Below the pieces are notes generated by a model. The model saw only the letters and a program-made list of their open reading frames with translations. It made no database searches and was not told where the DNA came from. From positions 5,941,001 to 6,005,000 of the forward strand of contig NZ_CP054918.1 in NCBI RefSeq assembly GCF_013364195.1: 64,000 nt of DNA. Reading direction: 5' to 3'. Position numbers and translations under genes: made by a program. This stretch comes from Streptomyces sp. NA04227. Lineage in GTDB: Bacteria > Actinomycetota > Actinomycetes > Streptomycetales > Streptomycetaceae. Position 1 is the first letter of the stretch, and every line of letters begins with the position of its first letter. Positions 35,711-43,367 of the stretch are shown here, one piece after another.

Positions 35711-37411
35711 ATGGACCCAGACGCCATCCAGGACGGCCGTCGACGCTGGCAAGCCCGCTACGACGCCGCCGCGAAGCGGGACGGCGACTTCACCACGCTC
35801 TCCGGCGACCGGGTCGAGCCGGTGTACGGCCCGCGCGAGGGCGATGTCTACGAGGGCTTCGAGCGGATCGGGTGGCCCGGCGAGTACCCGTTCACCCGTG
35901 GTCTGTACGCGACCGGCTACCGCGGCCGCACCTGGACGATCCGGCAGTTCGCCGGGTTCGGCAACGCCCGGCAGACCAACGAGCGCTACCGGATGATCCT
36001 GGAGGCGGGCGGCGGCGGCCTGAGCGTCGCCTTCGACATGCCGACCCTGATGGGCCGCGACTCCGACGAGGCCCGCTCGCTCGGCGAGGTCGGTCACTGC
36101 GGGGTGGCCGTCGACTCGGCCGCCGACATGGAGGCCCTGTTCCGGGACATCCCGCTCGGCGAGGTCACCACCTCGATGACGATCAGCGGCCCGGCGGTGC
36201 CCGTCTTCTGCATGTACCTGGTCGCGGCCGAGCGCCAGGGCGTCGACCCCGGCGTGCTCAACGGCACCCTCCAGACGGACATCTTCAAGGAGTACATCGC
36301 CCAGAAGGAGTGGCTCTTCCCGCCCGAGCCCCATCTGCGGCTCATCGGCGACCTCATGGAGTACTGCGCCGCGCGGATCCCCGCCTACAAGCCGCTGTCC
36401 GTCTCCGGCTACCACATCCGCGAGGCCGGTGCGACGGCCGCGCAGGAACTTGCGTACACCCTCGCCGACGGCTTCGGCTACGTGGAGCTCGGCCGCTCCC
36501 GGGGCCTGGACGTCGACGCCTTCGCACCCGGCCTGTCGTTCTTCTTCGACGCCCATCTGGACTTCTTCGAGGAGATCGCCAAGTTCCGCGCCGCGCGCCG
36601 CATTTGGGCCCGCCGGCTGAAGGAGGTCTACGGGGCACGGACCGACAAGGCCCAGTGGCTGCGCTTCCACACCCAGACCGCCGGTGTCTCGCTGACCGCG
36701 CAGCAGCCGTACAACAACGTCGTACGTACCGCCGTGGAGGCACTCGCGGCGGTCCTCGGCGGCACCAACTCGCTGCACACCAACGCCCTGGACGAGACCC
36801 TCGCGCTGCCGAGCGAACGGGCCGCCGAGATCGCCCTGCGCACCCAGCAGGTCCTCATGGAGGAGACCGGGGTGGCGAACGTGGCGGACCCGCTGGGCGG
36901 TTCCTGGTACGTGGAGCAGCTCACCGACCGTATCGAGGCCGACGCCGAGAGGATCTTCGAGCGGATCGAGGAACGGGGCCTGCGCGCCCATCCGGACGGC
37001 GTGCACCCGATCGGCCCGGTCACCTCCGGCATCCTGCGCGGCATCGAGGACGGCTGGTTCACCGACGAGATCGCCGAGTCCGCGTTCCGCTACCAACAGG
37101 CCCTGGAGAAAGGCGAGAAGCGGGTCGTGGGCGTCAACGTCGCCACCGGCTCGGTCACGGGTGACCTGGAGATCCTGCGCGTGGGCCACGAGGTCGAGCA
37201 CGAGCAGGTGCGCCTGCTCGCCGACCGCAGGTCCGCCCGCGACGCCGCCGCGGTGCGCACCGCCCTCGACGCCCTGCGCACCGCCGCACGCGACGGCTCC
37301 GGCATGATCGAGCCCATGCTGGACGCGGTACGCGCCGAGGCCACGCTCGGCGAGATCTGCGGCGTCCTGCGCGAGGAGTGGGGCGTGTACACGGAGCCCG
37401 CGGGGTTCTGA
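35711..37411 (+). CDS. icmA: Isobutyryl-CoA mutase large subunit
   Basis: This 566-residue acyl-CoA mutase large chain has the substrate-barrel blocks YPFTRGLYATGYRGRTWTI, RQFAGFGNARQTNERYR, FDMPTLMGRDSD and LGGTNSLHTNALDE. It lacks the C-terminal cobalamin domain, as expected for IcmA, which pairs with a separate small subunit (IcmB). The enzyme interconverts isobutyryl-CoA and butyryl-CoA and links valine breakdown to polyketide precursors. Substrate choice between IcmA and methylmalonyl-CoA mutase rests on its short length. No icmB is in the window. meaB at 11.9 kb is its likely chaperone. Confidence 0.94.
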   Translation: MDPDAIQDGRRRWQARYDAAAKRDGDFTTLSGDRVEPVYGPREGDVYEGFERIGWPGEYPFTRGLYATGYRGRTWTIRQFAGFGNARQTNERYRMILEAGGGGLSVAFDMPTLMGRDSDEARSLGEVGHCGVAVDSAADMEALFRDIPLGEVTTSMTISGPAVPVFCMYLVAAERQGVDPGVLNGTLQTDIFKEYIAQKEWLFPPEPHLRLIGDLMEYCAARIPAYKPLSVSGYHIREAGATAAQELAYTLADGFGYVELGRSRGLDVDAFAPGLSFFFDAHLDFFEEIAKFRAARRIWARRLKEVYGARTDKAQWLRFHTQTAGVSLTAQQPYNNVVRTAVEALAAVLGGTNSLHTNALDETLALPSERAAEIALRTQQVLMEETGVANVADPLGGSWYVEQLTDRIEADAERIFERIEERGLRAHPDGVHPIGPVTSGILRGIEDGWFTDEIAESAFRYQQALEKGEKRVVGVNVATGSVTGDLEILRVGHEVEHEQVRLLADRRSARDAAAVRTALDALRTAARDGSGMIEPMLDAVRAEATLGEICGVLREEWGVYTEPAGF

Positions 37412-37668
37412 CCGGTCACGACTGGACCGCGGATCCGTACGCCCGCGGTACCTGGACCGCGGATCCGTACGCCCGCGGTACCTGGGCCGTGTTCCGCCCC
37501 GGTCAACTCGCGGCGTCCTGGGCCGACTTCCAGGTCCCGGAGGGCCGCGTGCACTTCGCCGGCGGCGACTTCGCGACCGGCTACCCGGGCACGATCGACG
37601 GCGCGATCGAGGGCGGCCTGACCGCGGCGCGCAAGGTGCTGGCGGCACTGGGTTCCGCCGTGCGGTGA
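37412..37668 (+). pseudogene. Remnant of a flavin amine oxidase C-terminus
   Basis: Right after the icmA stop an open frame gives HDWTADPYARGT, then VFRPGQLAASWADFQVPEGR, VHFAGGDFATGYPGTIDGA and IEGGLTAARKVLAAL. This is the FAD-binding end of flavin monoamine oxidases (HFAG-D-A...G.IDGAIEGG..AA). The other 350 or more residues of such an enzyme are absent. There is no start codon of its own, and the frame enters from the shadow strand of icmA. WTADPYARGT is present twice because of a perfect 30-base tandem duplication. I read it as a fragment left by a deletion that joined icmA to an old amine oxidase gene. Confidence 0.75.
37423..37482. repeat. Perfect 30-base tandem duplication
   Basis: Positions 37423-37452 and 37453-37482 are identical over 30 bases and start TGGACCGCGGATCC. 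The repeat encodes WTADPYARGT twice, in frame, inside the amine-oxidase remnant. A lack of differences suggests a recent event. Confidence 0.97.
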
Positions 37669-37744
37669 GCGGGTGAGCGGTAGCGGGGCAGGGCGGGGCG
37701 AGTGGGATCGGTGGCGGTTAGAGCGGAATCAGGGCCGAGTTGGA

Positions 37745-37786
37745 CTCCGTCTCCGTCTCTGTCTCTGCCTCCGTCTCGTCTCCGTT
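37745..37786. repeat. CTCCGT/CTCTGT hexanucleotide repeat
   Basis: A pyrimidine-rich tract of about 40 bases with repeated CTCCGT and CTCTGT units lies at the 3' end of the TetR gene, between convergent genes. It is probably a slippage product. Confidence 0.75.
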
Positions 37787-38445
37787 TACCTCTCGGGCCC
37801 GGCGTCCCGAGTGGCCGCACGCTCCTCGCCGAGGCCGACGAGGCCGCCCAGGAGCAGTTCGGTGAGCTGTCGCGCCCACTCCACGTCCACCGGCTCGGCG
37901 CTCACCAGTGAGCGGTGCACGACGGCTCCGGCCACCACGTCGAAGATGAGGCTCGCGGTCGCCTCGGCGGTCTCGGTGTCGTCCTCCACGGGCAGTTCGC
38001 CGCGCTCCTGGGCCTTGGCCCGCCCCTCCAGGACCAGACGCTTCTGCCGGTCGACGATCGAGACGCGGATGTGCTCGCGCAGCGGCTCGTCCCGGGTCGA
38101 CTCGGCGATCACGGCCATCAGGGCGGTCCTGGTCTCGGGCCGGTTCAGGATCTCGGCGAACTGCAGCACCACGCCCTCGATGTCCCCGGCGAGGCTGCCC
38201 GAGTCGGGCAGTTCGAGTTCGTCGAAGAGCGCGGCCACGGTGTCCACGACCAGTGCGCTCTTGCTGGGCCAGCGCCGGTACAGCGTCGTCTTGGCCACGC
38301 CCGCGCGGGTGGCCACATCGCCCATGGTCAGCTTCGACCAGCCGAGTTCGACGAGGGCGACCCTGGCGGCGGCCAGGATCGCGGCGTCGGCCGCGGCGCT
38401 GCGCGGGCGTCCCGTACGGGTGGGACCTGACGTGCGGCTGTGCAT
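37786..38445 (-). CDS. TetR-family regulator
   Basis: This is a 219-residue TetR regulator. The helix-turn-helix is near residues 18-64, with LTMGDVATRAGVAKTTLYRR. A C-terminal ligand domain follows (TetR_C-like, with REHIRVSIVDRQKRLVLEG). It starts at ATG 38445; the ribosome-binding site is weak and the open frame beyond is shadow. A perfect nine-base-arm palindrome at 38528-38546 lies 83 bases upstream and is its likely operator. The ligand is unknown. Position beside the thioredoxin gene recalls SCO5420. Confidence 0.93.
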   Translation of the reverse strand: MHSRTSGPTRTGRPRSAAADAAILAAARVALVELGWSKLTMGDVATRAGVAKTTLYRRWPSKSALVVDTVAALFDELELPDSGSLAGDIEGVVLQFAEILNRPETRTALMAVIAESTRDEPLREHIRVSIVDRQKRLVLEGRAKAQERGELPVEDDTETAEATASLIFDVVAGAVVHRSLVSAEPVDVEWARQLTELLLGGLVGLGEERAATRDAGPER

Positions 38446-38891
38446 GGGGGGACCATACCGGCCGGATCCAGACCTGCCGTGAGGGAGATCACCCGGATTC
38501 GGGGTACGCGCCGAGGCCCGGACAGTTACGCTACGACTCGTAGCGTTAGAAGGGTGAGGTCCTCCCTCCCGGACGGCGCCAGCGACAACCACACAGGCCC
38601 GGGTGGGGACCCGGCGCCAGGAACTCCGGCCCGCGCCGGACCGCCGAGAGGCCTCGCGAACCGGCGAGCTGCCCCGACAAGCGACACAGCGGGCCGCGCA
38701 CGACGACGCATTGAAGAAGTGTCGAAGACGCCTTGACGGCGTACTGCGGGGCGTGACCCGTGCAGAGGGCGGGTCGGCGGGCGTGGACCCGACCGACCCC
38801 GACGCTCCGCATACGGCTGGAAACCCAGGGTTCGTACGGCCGAAATCCAGCGCTTTTCCTACGGCGCGCGCGGAGGGGGGAGGATGTACCC
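38446..38891. other. Region between TetR and thioredoxin-like genes
   Basis: This 446-base divergent region holds the TetR palindrome (38528-38546). After it an open frame of 60 codons (38554-38736) follows a GTG but has no family likeness or ribosome-binding site, so I do not call it. The last 150 bases are the likely leader of the thioredoxin-like gene. Confidence 0.55.
38528..38546. promoter_or_regulatory. TetR-type palindromic operator
   Basis: ACGCTACGA-C-TCGTAGCGT is a perfect palindrome with nine-base arms. It matches the size and TACG-rich pattern of many TetR operators in actinomycetes and lies 83 bases upstream of the TetR start. Confidence 0.75.
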
Positions 38892-39863
38892 ATGCAGCCA
38901 CGCAACATGTCCATGAGTGGAGTCGTCGACCTCGCCGCGGTGAAGGCGGCCCAGGAGGCCAAGACCAAGGCCGAGCAGGCCCGCGCCGAGTCGGCACGAC
39001 AGGGCGGCGGCGGTGCGGTGCCGCCCGCGAGCCTGGTCACCGACGTCAACGAGGCCGGATTCGAACGCGACGTACTGCAGCGCTCCACCGAGGTTCCCGT
39101 CGTCATCGACTTCTGGGCCGAGTGGTGTGAGCCCTGCAAGCAGCTCAGCCCGCTGCTCGAACGGCTCGCCGTCGAGTACAACGGCCGCTTCGTCCTCGCC
39201 AAGGTCGATGTCGACGCGAACCAGATGCTGATGCAGCAGTTCGGCGTCCAGGGCATCCCCGCCGTCTTCGCGGTGGTCGCGGGCCAGGCGCTGCCGCTGT
39301 TCCAGGGCGCCGCCCCGGAGGCGCAGATCCGCCAGACCCTCGACCAGCTCGTCCAGGTCGCCGAGGAGCGCTTCGGGCTCACCGGCCTCGTCGTCGACAC
39401 CGACGCGGACGAGGCCGAGCGGGGCCCCGTCGAGGAGCCGGCCGGACCGTACGACGCCGCGCTCGGTGCGGCCGTACAGGCCCTGGACGCGGGCGACTTC
39501 GCGGGCGCGGTGCAGGCGTACAAGAGCGTCCTGGCCGAGGACCCGGGCAACACCGAGGCCAAGCTGGGTCTCGCGCAGGCCGAACTCCTCAGCCGCGTCC
39601 AGGGAGTTGACGCGCAGCAGGTGCGCCGGGCGGCCGCCGAGGACCCGGCCGACGTCCAGGCGCAGATCGCCGCAGCCGACCTCGATCTCGTCGGCGGTCA
39701 TGTCGACGACGCCTTCGGCAGGCTCATCGAGACCGTCCGCAGGACCGCGGGCGAGGACCGGGATGCCGTACGCCTGAGGCTCCTTGAGCTTTTCGAGGTC
39801 GTCGGGGCGGATGATCCGCGTGTGATGTCGGCCCGCACCAAGCTGGCCCGGGTGCTGTTCTGA
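38892..39863 (+). CDS. Thioredoxin-like protein with TPR tail
   Basis: This 323-residue protein combines a thioredoxin domain and tetratricopeptide repeats. Its first 40 residues are Ala/Lys/Glu-rich. The thioredoxin fold (about 50-155) has VVIDFWAEWCEPCKQL with C79 and C82, so the active site is CEPC, and the cis-proline segment GIPAVFAV. Residues 185-323 form TPR-like helices (CnoX/YbbN type). In this family the C-terminal part binds clients or chaperonin. The ATG at 38892 has GGAGG at eight bases. A strong hairpin follows at 39950-39983. Confidence 0.93.
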   Translation: MQPRNMSMSGVVDLAAVKAAQEAKTKAEQARAESARQGGGGAVPPASLVTDVNEAGFERDVLQRSTEVPVVIDFWAEWCEPCKQLSPLLERLAVEYNGRFVLAKVDVDANQMLMQQFGVQGIPAVFAVVAGQALPLFQGAAPEAQIRQTLDQLVQVAEERFGLTGLVVDTDADEAERGPVEEPAGPYDAALGAAVQALDAGDFAGAVQAYKSVLAEDPGNTEAKLGLAQAELLSRVQGVDAQQVRRAAAEDPADVQAQIAAADLDLVGGHVDDAFGRLIETVRRTAGEDRDAVRLRLLELFEVVGADDPRVMSARTKLARVLF

Positions 39864-39949
39864 CCGAACTGCCGCCCGACGGCTGACCAGTGGCTAAACA
39901 CGGCCCCTTGTGGGGCGCACGTGAAGGTTTGTCGACGGAGAGTTACGGT

Positions 39950-39983
39950 GGCCGCGCTTTGCCAAAACTTGGCAATCGCGGCC
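39950..39983. terminator. Long hairpin after the thioredoxin-TPR gene
   Basis: GGCCGCG (39950-39956) pairs with CGCGGCC (39977-39983). Inside it TTGCCAA (39959-39965) pairs with TTGGCAA (39969-39975), around a three-base loop. Total pairing is 14 bases with one small internal bulge. It lies 87 bases after the stop. No T-run follows. The inner palindrome could also be an operator. Confidence 0.7.
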
Positions 39984-40020
39984 GCTGTTACTTCTGGTAA
40001 ACAATCCCGGGCGACAAGGT

Positions 40021-40131
40021 AGTTGATGTCCCATTTTGAGTTGATGTCAGCGACCGGTGGGTAACACCCTGCGTTGCGATCATGTGCCAAGGAGTCGCGC
40101 CCCGGTTATCCAGCCGTTACCAGTGGGTAAC
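40021..40131 (+). promoter_or_regulatory. Direct and inverted repeats in the DUF6230 promoter region
   Basis: AGTTGATGTC occurs twice (40021-40030 and 40039-40048), and GTTACC-AGTG-GGTAAC forms a perfect inverted repeat at 40116-40131. All lie 370-480 bases upstream of the DUF6230 start, in a relatively AT-rich segment. They are candidate binding sites for a regulator; none is encoded next to the operon. Confidence 0.5.
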
Positions 40132-40500
40132 GAGACCCCTTGTGCCTGCGCCGAAGATGCACCACGATCGGCCAAGCTCGGTCCATTTCCACGATGCCCG
40201 CACGCCAGTTGGGAATCGAGGGTCACGATGGGTCCCCACCGAGTGGCCGGCGGCAGTGGCGTCGGTCAGGACAGGGGGGTCTCTGCCGTTCGGCAGGGCC
40301 TGTCCGAGAAAGGCCGCGCAGACACGTGGCCGGTGGTTGTCGCTCGGGGGTGATCGCCGTGGTTCGGAACGCTCCAGCGCCTCCGAAGCGGGCGCTCTCC
40401 TTCCCGAGGACGTAGCACTTCTCCCATCCCTGCCCGGCTTGAGCCGCCCTTCGGGGAGCAAGTCAGGGCCGGAGATGTACGTCCGAGAAGGAGGAAAGTC

Positions 40501-41118
40501 ATGGAGTCCCTGGCTCGTGGCGGAACCAGATGGAAGCGGTTCGCCGTAGTCATGGTGCCGAGCGTCGCGGCGACCGCCGCGATAGGCGTCGCCCTCTCGC
40601 AGGGTGCGCTCGCGGCATCGTTCAGTGTGTCCGGTCAGCAGTTCAAGGTCACTGCTGACACGCTTGACGGCAAGGGCTTCGTTCAGTACGGAGCCCTGGA
40701 CAGCGGTAAGTCGGGCAAGCACCCGGTCGCCGTTGTCGGTCTGGACTCGGCAGAGATCACCAACCTGTGCCAGTCCGTCGTCATCCCCGTCCCGGTGTTC
40801 GGCGACGTGTCGATGAAGCTGACCGCGGGCAAGCCCGGCGGTCCCAAGGTTGAGGCGAAGAAGCTTTACATCGACGCCGATGACCTGCAGACGAACGCCA
40901 CGTTCAACAACATCGACATCGGCGTCGACGTCGACAGCACCACCAAGGGCCCGGGTCCGAGCAAGGGCGACAAGTACGTCCCCGGCTCGTTCGCGCAGCA
41001 GGCCGAATCGGTGCACTTCGAGGACGTCAAGCAGCGTGCGTGGGCGACCACCGCGGGCACCTTCAAGCTCTCCGGCCTTGGCATGAAGGTCCAGAAGGGC
41101 AAGCACGAGTGCTACTAG
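40501..41118 (+). CDS. DUF6230-family secreted or membrane-anchored protein
   Basis: This 205-residue protein of the Streptomyces DUF6230 family has an N-terminal hydrophobic segment (about 14-38, KRFAVVMVPSVAATAAIGVA) that acts as signal or anchor. The exported part has KLTAGKPGGPKVEAKKLYID and KQRAWATTAGTFKLSGLGM. There are only two cysteines after the signal, one of them near the C-terminus. The ATG at 40501 has a very strong AGGAGG site, suggesting high expression. It is the first gene of a three-gene operon with DUF6114. The role is unknown; a lipid- or cell-wall-binding role is possible. Confidence 0.88.
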   Translation: MESLARGGTRWKRFAVVMVPSVAATAAIGVALSQGALAASFSVSGQQFKVTADTLDGKGFVQYGALDSGKSGKHPVAVVGLDSAEITNLCQSVVIPVPVFGDVSMKLTAGKPGGPKVEAKKLYIDADDLQTNATFNNIDIGVDVDSTTKGPGPSKGDKYVPGSFAQQAESVHFEDVKQRAWATTAGTFKLSGLGMKVQKGKHECY

Positions 41119-41160
41119 GCCTCACCGCCTAGCAGTGCTTGATGCGTCAACGGCCGGGCG

Positions 41161-41192
41161 CGGGGACGCGAGGGTTCTCCGAGCCGTCCCCG
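41161..41192 (+). terminator. Hairpin between DUF6230 and DUF6114 genes
   Basis: CGGGGACG (41161-41168) and CGTCCCCG (41185-41192) pair perfectly with a 16-base loop, 42 bases after the DUF6230 stop. Without a T-run it may be a partial terminator or RNA-stabilising structure that raises the first gene over the next two. Confidence 0.55.
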
Positions 41193-41245
41193 TGCCCGTC
41201 ACCGCATCCATCTGAGTATCAGACGCCATACCCGAGGAGTACGAC

Positions 41246-41782
41246 ATGAGCGCCGAAGCGCAGGCAGGGTTGGGCGGGGGCAGCAGCAGGATCGGCGAAT
41301 GGCGCCGGTCGTTCCGGAACTGGCGCGGACAGCGTCCGTTCTGGGCGGGCATTCTGACCATTCTCGGCGGCGTGCCCATCATGTACTTGCCGTACGCCAA
41401 CCTCACGCTCGGCACCCTGACCATCCGCATGGCGACCACCGCCGGCGCCGGATCCCTGATCATCGGTGTGCTGCTCGTCGTGCTCGGTCTGACCATGTGG
41501 TTCCAGAAGCAGTCGCGCGTGTTCGCGGGTGTCGCGACGATCCTGCTCGCCCTGGTCTCGCTGGTCGTCTCCAACTTCGGTGGTCTCGTCATCGGCTTCC
41601 TGCTCTCCCTCGTGGGCGGCGCCCTCGGCATTTCCTGGGCGGAAGGCAAGCCGGTGAGTCGGGCCGCGGAGCGCACCGAGAAGGGTGCCGACGCGGCCAC
41701 CGGGGACGGTTCGGGCGAGGCGAGTGACCTGTCAGGAACGAGCCCGACTAACGGGACGAACGGGAGGCACCGTGCCGGCTGA
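41246..41782 (+). CDS. DUF6114-family membrane protein
   Basis: This 178-residue membrane protein has four hydrophobic segments (near residues 34-52, 58-82, 90-112 and 115-135). The N-terminal RSFRNWRGQRPFWAGILTIL is typical of the DUF6114 family. The C-terminal 40 residues are hydrophilic and Gly/Thr-rich. It overlaps the start of the next gene by 11 bases, so they are coupled. DUF6114 and DUF6230 genes are regularly adjacent in Streptomyces, so the products probably form one envelope complex. Confidence 0.9.
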   Translation: MSAEAQAGLGGGSSRIGEWRRSFRNWRGQRPFWAGILTILGGVPIMYLPYANLTLGTLTIRMATTAGAGSLIIGVLLVVLGLTMWFQKQSRVFAGVATILLALVSLVVSNFGGLVIGFLLSLVGGALGISWAEGKPVSRAAERTEKGADAATGDGSGEASDLSGTSPTNGTNGRHRAG

Positions 41783-43217
41783 CGAGGTGCGCGAGGACCC
41801 GGCGGGAGGGTCCCGTGCAAGATCAGGGCCGCGGCATGCAGCGCCCAAGAAGCCGCTCTTCACCAGGTTTCATGTGCCTGCGGGCAAGGCGATGGCCATC
41901 GCCGCGATGCCGACCGCCGTCCTCATGGGCATGGGTCTGACACCGACCCTCGCCCAGGCCAAGCCGCAGCCCAAGAACCCTTTCCAGGACGGTCCCTGCG
42001 TCACGCAGCCGGACGAGGCCGGCAAGGAAGCCGAGGACGAGAAGGCCAAGGACAGCAAGACCGAGGACGGCAAGGCCGAGGACGGGAAGCAGACCGGCGG
42101 CGAGACCGAGCCGGGTGACAAGCCCGGTACGGACGAGCCCGGTACGGACAAGCCCGCGGACGACGGCGCGGACTCCGGCGAGAACCCCCTCAAGCGTCTC
42201 CAGGAGGCGTACGACAAGGCCAAGTCGGAGGCCGAGACGGCTGCCGACAAGGCCAAGGAACTCGTCGAGAAGGCCAACGAGGCGGCCAAGGGTGAAGGCG
42301 GCGGCGACAGCGCCGAGCCGGAGCCGAGCCCCTCACCGTCCGAGTCCGAGGACGACTTCAACCCGCTCGACCCGCTGGGTCTCGGCAAGGCGCTGAAGGA
42401 CCTCTTCACGCCCGACGAGCCCGCCGAGCAGGAGCCCGCTCCGTCCGAGCCGCCCGCCGGTGAGGAGCCCGACAGCGGTGACTCCGCGGCCGTCCAGGCC
42501 GCGAAGAAGGCCCTCGCGGACGCCAAGGCCAAGAAGGCCGACGCGACCGAGGCGAAGAAGGCGCTCGACGAGGCCAAGGCGAAGCTCGCCGAGGACGCGA
42601 AGGACGCCGCCGACAAGGCCGAGGACGCCGCGGACAAGGCGAAGGACGAGGCGACCGAGGCCGCGGACAAGGCGAAGGACGCCGCGAAGCCCGGTGCCGA
42701 GGACCCGATGGCCCCGGACGAGAACGGCAAGAAGCCGTTCCCGTGCCCGGTGGAGAAGAAGGTCGCGGGCAGCGACGAGCAGACGCCGGCCCAGCTGCCG
42801 AACCAGCCGTGGTTCCTGGAGGCCAGCTCGCTGACGTTGAAGGGTGCCGACTACAAGGGCATCGTCAACGTCACCACGGCCAACGGCGAGACCAAACAGG
42901 TCATGAAGTACATCATCAACGACGGTGTCGACATCGGTGATCTGCACCAGACCATCGACATCCCCGACGGCGGCAACGTGACGCACGTCGCCGCGGGCAA
43001 GGGCACCACCTCCACCATCCGTGGCGGTGCGGTGACGATGTACACGGAGAGGCTGTCCGGCAACCTCTTCGGACTGATCCCGATGACCTTCGACGCCGAG
43101 CACCCGCCGCCGCTCAACCTGCCCTTCCTCTACTTCACCAACGTGAAGGTGACCCAGGCAGGACAGTTCGGCGGCAACCTCACCGTCCCGGGACTGCACT
43201 CGTACATCACGAACTAG
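41772..43217 (+). CDS. Secreted Lys/Ala/Glu-rich protein of the DUF6230/6114 operon
   Basis: This 481-residue protein starts at GTG 41772 with GGGAGG at four bases. Residues about 25-60 include a signal segment (AMAIAAMPTAVLMGMGLTPT). The middle (about 70-320) is very acidic and Lys/Ala-rich, with helical repeats such as ADKAKDEATEAADKAKDAA. The last 130 residues form a compact domain with SSLTLKGADYKGIVNVTTA, TMYTERLSGNLFGLIP and FLYFTNVKVTQAGQFGG. The middle could be an extended helical stalk. It overlaps DUF6114 by 11 bases. A strong hairpin follows at 43253-43288. Function unknown. Confidence 0.85.
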   Translation: MPADEVREDPAGGSRARSGPRHAAPKKPLFTRFHVPAGKAMAIAAMPTAVLMGMGLTPTLAQAKPQPKNPFQDGPCVTQPDEAGKEAEDEKAKDSKTEDGKAEDGKQTGGETEPGDKPGTDEPGTDKPADDGADSGENPLKRLQEAYDKAKSEAETAADKAKELVEKANEAAKGEGGGDSAEPEPSPSPSESEDDFNPLDPLGLGKALKDLFTPDEPAEQEPAPSEPPAGEEPDSGDSAAVQAAKKALADAKAKKADATEAKKALDEAKAKLAEDAKDAADKAEDAADKAKDEATEAADKAKDAAKPGAEDPMAPDENGKKPFPCPVEKKVAGSDEQTPAQLPNQPWFLEASSLTLKGADYKGIVNVTTANGETKQVMKYIINDGVDIGDLHQTIDIPDGGNVTHVAAGKGTTSTIRGGAVTMYTERLSGNLFGLIPMTFDAEHPPPLNLPFLYFTNVKVTQAGQFGGNLTVPGLHSYITN

Positions 43218-43252
43218 TCCCGCCAAGTACCCGTCCGGGAGCCGCAGTTGGG

Positions 43253-43288
43253 CCGTGGCCCGTACCCTTTCGAGGGTGCGGGCCACGG
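43253..43288. terminator. Strong 16-bp hairpin with TTCG loop
   Basis: CCGTGGCCCGTACCCT (43253-43268) pairs with AGGGTGCGGGCCACGG (43273-43288) over 16 bases with one G-T pair. The loop is TTCG, a stable tetraloop. It lies 35 bases after the operon's last stop. Confidence 0.9.
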
Positions 43289-43367
43289 TCGCGTCCGGCG
43301 GACCGCGCGGCTGCGCCCCCGCCGCGAACGGTTTGACGCCGCCCACGCCGTCGGCTGGACTGCCCCG

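Larger units (their letters stand above)
39864..40500. other. Long regulatory region upstream of the DUF6230 gene
   Basis: This 637-base gap holds several signals. A hairpin (39950-39983) probably ends the thioredoxin transcript. Two direct AGTTGATGTC copies (40021-40030 and 40039-40048) are 18 bases apart. GTTACC-AGTG-GGTAAC (40116-40131) is a perfect inverted repeat, with a related GGTGGGTAAC upstream near 40055. The bases 40140-40500 are a long leader with no coding frame I trust. The region 39900-40130 is markedly less GC-rich than the rest. Confidence 0.65.

Noticed and set aside
38554..38736. 60-codon frame after the TetR palindrome
   Set aside because: No ribosome-binding site, low-complexity Pro/Arg/Gly content, no similarity to any family I know.
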